From the NCBI GenBank assembly GCA_903854655.1, contig CAINXC010000422.1, forward strand, positions 1-34,200: 34,200 nt of DNA. Direction: 5' to 3'. Origin of the DNA: an uncultured Verrucomicrobiota bacterium. Lineage in GTDB: Bacteria; Verrucomicrobiota; Verrucomicrobiia; Verrucomicrobiales; Verrucomicrobiaceae. The position numbers and the translations under genes were made by a program. Below are positions 30,348-34,200 of this stretch, one piece after another; position 1 is the first letter of the stretch, and every line of letters starts with the position of its first letter. Under the pieces are notes generated by a model. It searched no databases. It was not told the origin of the DNA and saw only the letters and a program-made list of their open reading frames with translations.

Positions 30348-33300
30348 ATGAACATCTCATCCACCTGTCCGAACTGCGGTTCCATCCTGCCTGCGAATTC
30401 ACCCGAGGGTCTCTGCCCCGCGTGCCTGATGAGCGGCGGCATTCCCACCCAGGCTGATCCTGCCGCGACGCTCATCGTTGAAAGGCCGAAGCGGCGCAAG
30501 CTGCCGCGTGTCGGCGAAACCTTCGGCGGCTATCGCATCGAACATGAACTAGGTCACGGCGGCATGGGGGCCGTCTATGCGGCGGTGCATCTGGAAACGG
30601 GACGGCGCGTGGCTTTGAAAGTGCTGAGCCATCAGCTCGACTCGCCCGAGGCCCGCGCCCGCTTCCTGCGCGAAGGCCGGCTCGCGGCCTCCATCAATCA
30701 TCCGAACAGCGTCTATGTCTTCGGCACGGAGGAAATCGAAGGCACGCCGGTCATCAGCATGGAACTCATCGCGGGCGGCACCTTGCAGGAGCGGGTGCAG
30801 CGCAGCGGCCCGCTGCCGGTGGGCGAAGCGGTGGATGCGGCGCTGCAAATCATCGCTGGCCTCGAAGCCGCGCAGGCCATCGGCATTCTGCATCGCGACA
30901 TCAAGCCGGCGAACTGTTTCGAGGACACAGATGGCACGGTGAAGGTGGGGGATTTTGGCCTGAGCATTTCCACCGCCGCACGTGGTGAATCGCATCTCAC
31001 CCTGCAAGGCACCTTTCTGGGAACACCCGCGTTCTGCTCGCCCGAGCAGTTGCGCGGGGACGAGCTCAACGTGCGTTCGGACATGTATTCCGTGGGCGTG
31101 ACCTTGTTCTACCTGCTCACCGGCCGCACGCCCTTTGAAGGCAGGAACATGGTGCAGGTCCTGGCCAGCGCGCTGGAGAAGCCAGCCCCTTCCCCCACGC
31201 AGTTCCGTGCGGAGATTCCGCAGTCGCTCTCGCAGGTGGTGCTGCGCTGCCTGGAGAAGCTCCCCGCCTCACGCTTCGGCAGCTACGAGGAGCTGCGCGG
31301 CGCTCTCCTGCCTTTCAATTCCACCGCGCCTTCACCGGCCACTTTGGGGTTGCGCTTTGTAGCGGAGATCGTGGATGGCGTGGTGCTCACAGCCATGAAC
31401 TTTGCCTTGATGGCGCTCCTGTCTGGTGCTTTCACCGGGACCACTGCGGCCAGGTTCAACAACCCCCAATGGCTGGTGTACTCACTGGGCGGCTTCGTAC
31501 TTGTCCAGCTTTACTGGGGCATCCTGGAAGGGGTGTGGGGCGCCTCCGTCGGCAAGGCGCTGGTGGGCCTGCGTGTGGCCCGGCTGAACCGCGGCACGCC
31601 GGGCATTCCACGCGCGCTGGCCAGGCAGCTCATCCTCGGCTGGACCACCCTGCCGTTCTCCCTGGCGGCCTTCGTCCTTCCCGAACTCGATGATCCGCAG
31701 TCCAGGACCGCGCAGCTATGGAGCGCCCTGTTCCTGGGACTGCAAGCGGCCTACGTGCTGGGCATCTTCTGCACCGCGCGCCGCCGCAACGGCTTCGCCG
31801 CCGTTCACGACCTGCTCACCGGCACGCGCGTCACCCAGAAGTCCGCGTATCAGGCCCGCACGCTCGTTTCACAAGACGAAACGCCTGTGGCGACGAAGGA
31901 GGCGATGCCCGTGCTCGGCCCCTATCATGTGCTCGCCAGCCTGGAGGCCACCGGCGATTCCGAAATCCTGCTCGGCTACGATACCCGGCTGCTGCGCCAG
32001 GTGTGGATCCGCAAAACGAAAGCAGGCGAGCCGGCGGTGCCGCCAGCCTTGAGGAACATCTCGCGCCCCGGCCGCCTGCGCTGGTTGCAAGGCGAGCGCA
32101 ATGCCACCGGGTCCTGGGATGCTTATGAAGTCGTGTCGGGCAAACCATTGCCCGGCCTGCTGACGGAGCGGCGGCCGTGGGCTTCCGTGCGGAACTGGCT
32201 GCACGATCTCGCGGCGGAACTCGAAGCCTGTGCGAAGGATGGCTCGACGCCTGGTGTGCTCTCACTCGACCGCGTGTGGATCACGGCGGATGGCCGCGCG
32301 AAACTGCTCGATTTCGCCGCGCCAGGCACGCAGCCCAAGGAGCGTGGACAGACAGGTGCCGCTCCCTGTGAACCACGCACCTTCCTCAACCGGGTGGCCA
32401 TGTCCGCCCTCGAAGGCCGCGTCGCGAGTGCGGAAGAGGCATCGGGCCGCACCGTGTCGGCACCGCTGGCACTCAGCGCGCGTGCATTCCTGCATGACCT
32501 CATCGCTCCATCTTCGAATGGAACCTTCGCCGAAAAGCTCAAGCCCCTCCTTCAAGAAGCGCCCTCTGTCGCCTGGTGGAAACGGCTCGCGATGGTGCTG
32601 GTTTTTGTCGCGCCCGTTGTGTTTGTCACCCTCTTCATGGTACTGGGGACGCAACTATATCAGCGCTGGCAGAAGGAGCAGCCGGAGATCGTGTCGATGC
32701 TGAACTGCCTCATTGCGCACCACGATCTGGAGCACGGCAATAGTCCGCTGGCGGGCACCGGCCTCAACGTTCCCGAAGCCAGGGCCGCGCTGGAAATCGT
32801 CATCGCCGGCCGCTACAGGCACATCGTCCACGATGAGAAGGCGTGGTCATCACCGGCTTGCAGGATGGCCATCAATCATGATCAGCGGGCCGTCGCGGAG
32901 CGCATCGTCGCGGCTCACCCGCACGTGGGGGAGGATGAGCTGAAGACGGCCGAGGCGCTGGTGCAGCCCCTGATCGGCGCGCGTGAAGAAAAACTTCCTG
33001 AAATGGGGCCGATGATGAACCGCGTGGCCGCCCGCATGATTGGCTGGATGCTGGAAGCGATGGCGGTGCTGAGCCTTGTTTGCGCGCTGGTCTTCCGCCG
33101 TGGCCCGCTCTTCGGCATCCTTGGCATTGCCGTGGTCACGAAGGGCGGAGCAGAGGCCTCCCGCCTGCGGATGCTGGGGCGCGGAGTGATCGCGTGGTCG
33201 CCCGCGCTGCTTTGCGGGGTGATGGTCAAGCACCTGCCGCCGGCCGGTGGCGGCATCTCATCGTTCATGGCCTTCCTGCTGGCCGCCCTGGTCATCGCCT

Positions 33301-33368
33301 CGCTGGCACGGCGTGAGCGCGGCTTGCAGGACTTGCTGGCCGGGACATGGCTGGTGCCAGGGAATTAA
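30348..33368 (+). CDS. Membrane Ser/Thr protein kinase with RDD domain, internal pseudokinase and degenerate second RDD-like domain
   Basis: A 1006-residue protein. An N-terminal zinc ribbon (CPNC...CPAC, residues 7-26) precedes an active Hanks-type kinase at about 60-325: Gly loop GHGGMGAVY, Lys91 in VALKVL, HRDIKPAN (Asp184), GDFGLS (Asp202), SPEQ. An RDD membrane domain follows (about 331-500), closing with AAVHDLLTGTRV. Residues about 520-660 look like a second kinase fold without catalytic residues: LGPYHVLASLEATGD replaces the Gly loop, LSLDRVWITADGRAKLLDFAA stands where HRD...DFG should be. A membrane helix (about 747-772) and a C-terminal RDD-like part (about 890-1006, ending GLQDLLAGTWLVP) follow. 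The start may instead be TTG 30336, which has the better ribosome binding site. It probably senses an envelope signal and acts with the sigma factor upstream. Confidence 0.87.
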   Translation: MNISSTCPNCGSILPANSPEGLCPACLMSGGIPTQADPAATLIVERPKRRKLPRVGETFGGYRIEHELGHGGMGAVYAAVHLETGRRVALKVLSHQLDSPEARARFLREGRLAASINHPNSVYVFGTEEIEGTPVISMELIAGGTLQERVQRSGPLPVGEAVDAALQIIAGLEAAQAIGILHRDIKPANCFEDTDGTVKVGDFGLSISTAARGESHLTLQGTFLGTPAFCSPEQLRGDELNVRSDMYSVGVTLFYLLTGRTPFEGRNMVQVLASALEKPAPSPTQFRAEIPQSLSQVVLRCLEKLPASRFGSYEELRGALLPFNSTAPSPATLGLRFVAEIVDGVVLTAMNFALMALLSGAFTGTTAARFNNPQWLVYSLGGFVLVQLYWGILEGVWGASVGKALVGLRVARLNRGTPGIPRALARQLILGWTTLPFSLAAFVLPELDDPQSRTAQLWSALFLGLQAAYVLGIFCTARRRNGFAAVHDLLTGTRVTQKSAYQARTLVSQDETPVATKEAMPVLGPYHVLASLEATGDSEILLGYDTRLLRQVWIRKTKAGEPAVPPALRNISRPGRLRWLQGERNATGSWDAYEVVSGKPLPGLLTERRPWASVRNWLHDLAAELEACAKDGSTPGVLSLDRVWITADGRAKLLDFAAPGTQPKERGQTGAAPCEPRTFLNRVAMSALEGRVASAEEASGRTVSAPLALSARAFLHDLIAPSSNGTFAEKLKPLLQEAPSVAWWKRLAMVLVFVAPVVFVTLFMVLGTQLYQRWQKEQPEIVSMLNCLIAHHDLEHGNSPLAGTGLNVPEARAALEIVIAGRYRHIVHDEKAWSSPACRMAINHDQRAVAERIVAAHPHVGEDELKTAEALVQPLIGAREEKLPEMGPMMNRVAARMIGWMLEAMAVLSLVCALVFRRGPLFGILGIAVVTKGGAEASRLRMLGRGVIAWSPALLCGVMVKHLPPAGGGISSFMAFLLAALVIASLARRERGLQDLLAGTWLVPGN

Positions 33369-33383
33369 TTTTTTCGGAAATCG

Positions 33384-33396
33384 TGTAAGCTCTCGC
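33384..33396 (+). promoter_or_regulatory. Shared upstream motif TGTAAGCTCTCGC before kinase 2
   Basis: Second copy of the motif seen at 30292-30304, at nearly the same distance from the start codon (52 against 56 bases). It lies in a short AT-rich gap after the first kinase. It suggests that both kinases are read from similar promoters, possibly those of the ECF factor encoded at 29539. Confidence 0.38.
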
Positions 33397-33435
33397 AAGC
33401 CTTCCTTCTTTGACAGGTGAACACGTCTCCTTCCC

Positions 33436-34200
33436 ATGAATACTCCCCACACCTGCCCGCAATGCCATCAGCCCCTGCCCGCCGACGCGCCCGAGGGGCT
33501 CTGCCCGCCGTGTCTCATGCAGGAACTGGCCGCCACCAGCATCCTTCAACCGGGCAGCACACCGCCGCGCGACAGCATCGATATCGCTGACATCGCCGAA
33601 GTGGCGAAGCGCCTGCCGCAATTTGAAATCATCGAACTGCTCGGCCGTGGCGGCATGGGCGTGGTTTACAAGGCGCGACAGACACAGCTCGACCGGCTCG
33701 TGGCGCTGAAGATCCTGCCGCCGGAGGAGTCGCACTCGCCGGACTTCGTCGAGCGTTTCCGCCGCGAGGCCCGCTCGCTGGCGAAGCTGAGCCACCCCAA
33801 CATCGTCAACGTGCATGACTTCGGCGAAGGCGGCGGCCTCTACTTCATCGTCATGGAGTTCGTGGAGGGCGCGAACCTGCGGCAGTTGATCCAGTCCAGG
33901 GAGCTCTCCGCACCGGAGGCGCTGGCCATCGTGCCGAAGATTTGCGACGCGCTTCAATACGCGCACGAGGAGGGCATCATGCACCGCGACATCAAGCCGG
34001 AGAACATCCTGGTGGACAAGAAAGGGCGGGTGAAGATCGCCGATTTCGGCCTGGCGAAGCTGCTGCACCGCGATCCCTCGGAGGCCCTGCTCACGATGTC
34101 CGGCATGACCGTGGGCACCCCGCGCTACATGGCCCCGGAGCAGATGGACAAGCCGGAGACCGTCGATCATCGCGCGGACATCTACTCGCTGGGCGTGGTG
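33436..34200 (+). CDS. Zinc-ribbon Ser/Thr protein kinase, cut by the window end
   Basis: The frame from ATG 33436 is open for 255 codons to the window edge. MNTPHTCPQCHQPLPADAPE and GLCPPCL form a CxxC...CxxC zinc ribbon like that of the preceding kinase. A Hanks-type kinase domain follows: FEIIELLGRGGMGVVYKA, Lys92 in VALKILPP, FRREARSLAKLSHPNIV, the catalytic loop MHRDIKPENIL (Asp185, Asn190), IADFGLAKLL (Asp203), activation segment MSGMTVGTPRYMAPEQ, and DIYSLGVV at the edge. All catalytic residues are present. What lies C-terminal (membrane, RDD, WD40 or TPR parts are common in such kinases) is outside the window. Together with the sigma factor and the first kinase it forms a signalling cassette. 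The identification is secure. Confidence 0.95.
   Translation, partial: MNTPHTCPQCHQPLPADAPEGLCPPCLMQELAATSILQPGSTPPRDSIDIADIAEVAKRLPQFEIIELLGRGGMGVVYKARQTQLDRLVALKILPPEESHSPDFVERFRREARSLAKLSHPNIVNVHDFGEGGGLYFIVMEFVEGANLRQLIQSRELSAPEALAIVPKICDALQYAHEEGIMHRDIKPENILVDKKGRVKIADFGLAKLLHRDPSEALLTMSGMTVGTPRYMAPEQMDKPETVDHRADIYSLGVV

Noticed and set aside
1-34200. Search by eye for CRISPR arrays, tRNA or rRNA genes, transposases, integrases and prophage genes
   Set aside because: No regularly spaced repeats, no cloverleaf-like sequence and no mobile-element protein motif was seen; a dedicated tRNA or covariance scan was not possible.

Overview
The window looks like a chromosomal segment of a GC-rich Verrucomicrobiota bacterium (PVC superphylum). 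The evidence is a PVC-type membrane-bound dehydrogenase with a C-terminal CxxCH cytochrome, two five-bladed-propeller proteins of the 'LLVDDFLI' type, a large secreted multi-domain protein ending in a D-x-D-G-D 'LLEYAL' module, an ECF sigma factor followed by zinc-ribbon Ser/Thr kinases, few clear Shine-Dalgarno sequences and many exported proteins. No tRNA, rRNA, CRISPR array, transposase, integrase or phage gene was seen. Genus cannot be told from the sequence alone.

Layout. 1-4185 (minus): the 5' part of GTP-dependent PEP carboxykinase (pckG, cut by the window edge), 4-hydroxythreonine-4-phosphate dehydrogenase (pdxA), and a secreted GH32/GH43-like propeller protein. 4325-9646 (plus): two tandem paralogous secreted proteins (DUF4424-like N-terminus plus a discoidin-like NADase-type glycan-binding C-terminus), then, overlapping by ATGA, an 863-residue exported fusion of an arginase-like/UPF0489-like domain, an NlpC/P60-like Cys-His domain and a CapA-type metallophosphoesterase. 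9667-17058: a secreted esterase with three Ig-like domains (minus), a Tat-exported propeller protein paralogous to the one at 2539-4185 (plus), and a 1365-residue kelch/Ig/LamG exoprotein (minus). 17167-22142: the PVC dehydrogenase-cytochrome (plus), a 2-Cys peroxiredoxin with a clear terminator (minus), an MFS transporter and a small secreted protein (plus). 22215-28162: a lectin-like secreted protein (minus), then L,D-transpeptidase, SGNH-type hydrolase and a small secreted protein as a tight plus-strand operon, and an enterochelin-esterase-like hydrolase. 28204-34200: dGTPase-like HD hydrolase (minus), ECF sigma factor, a kinase-RDD-pseudokinase-RDD-like membrane kinase, and a second kinase cut by the window end.

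How the genes fit together. Housekeeping metabolism (pckG, pdxA, dgt-like, peroxiredoxin) is interleaved with a large envelope and exoprotein load: polysaccharide-binding or degrading proteins, esterases, peptidoglycan cross-linking, and a cell-surface signalling cassette of sigma factor and kinases. The most unusual items are the 4325-9646 cassette, which looks like an undescribed three-gene envelope system, and the kinase at 30348-33368, which appears to be an internal duplication of a kinase-RDD module whose second half has decayed into a pseudokinase. All functional statements rest on motif reading; no database search was run.
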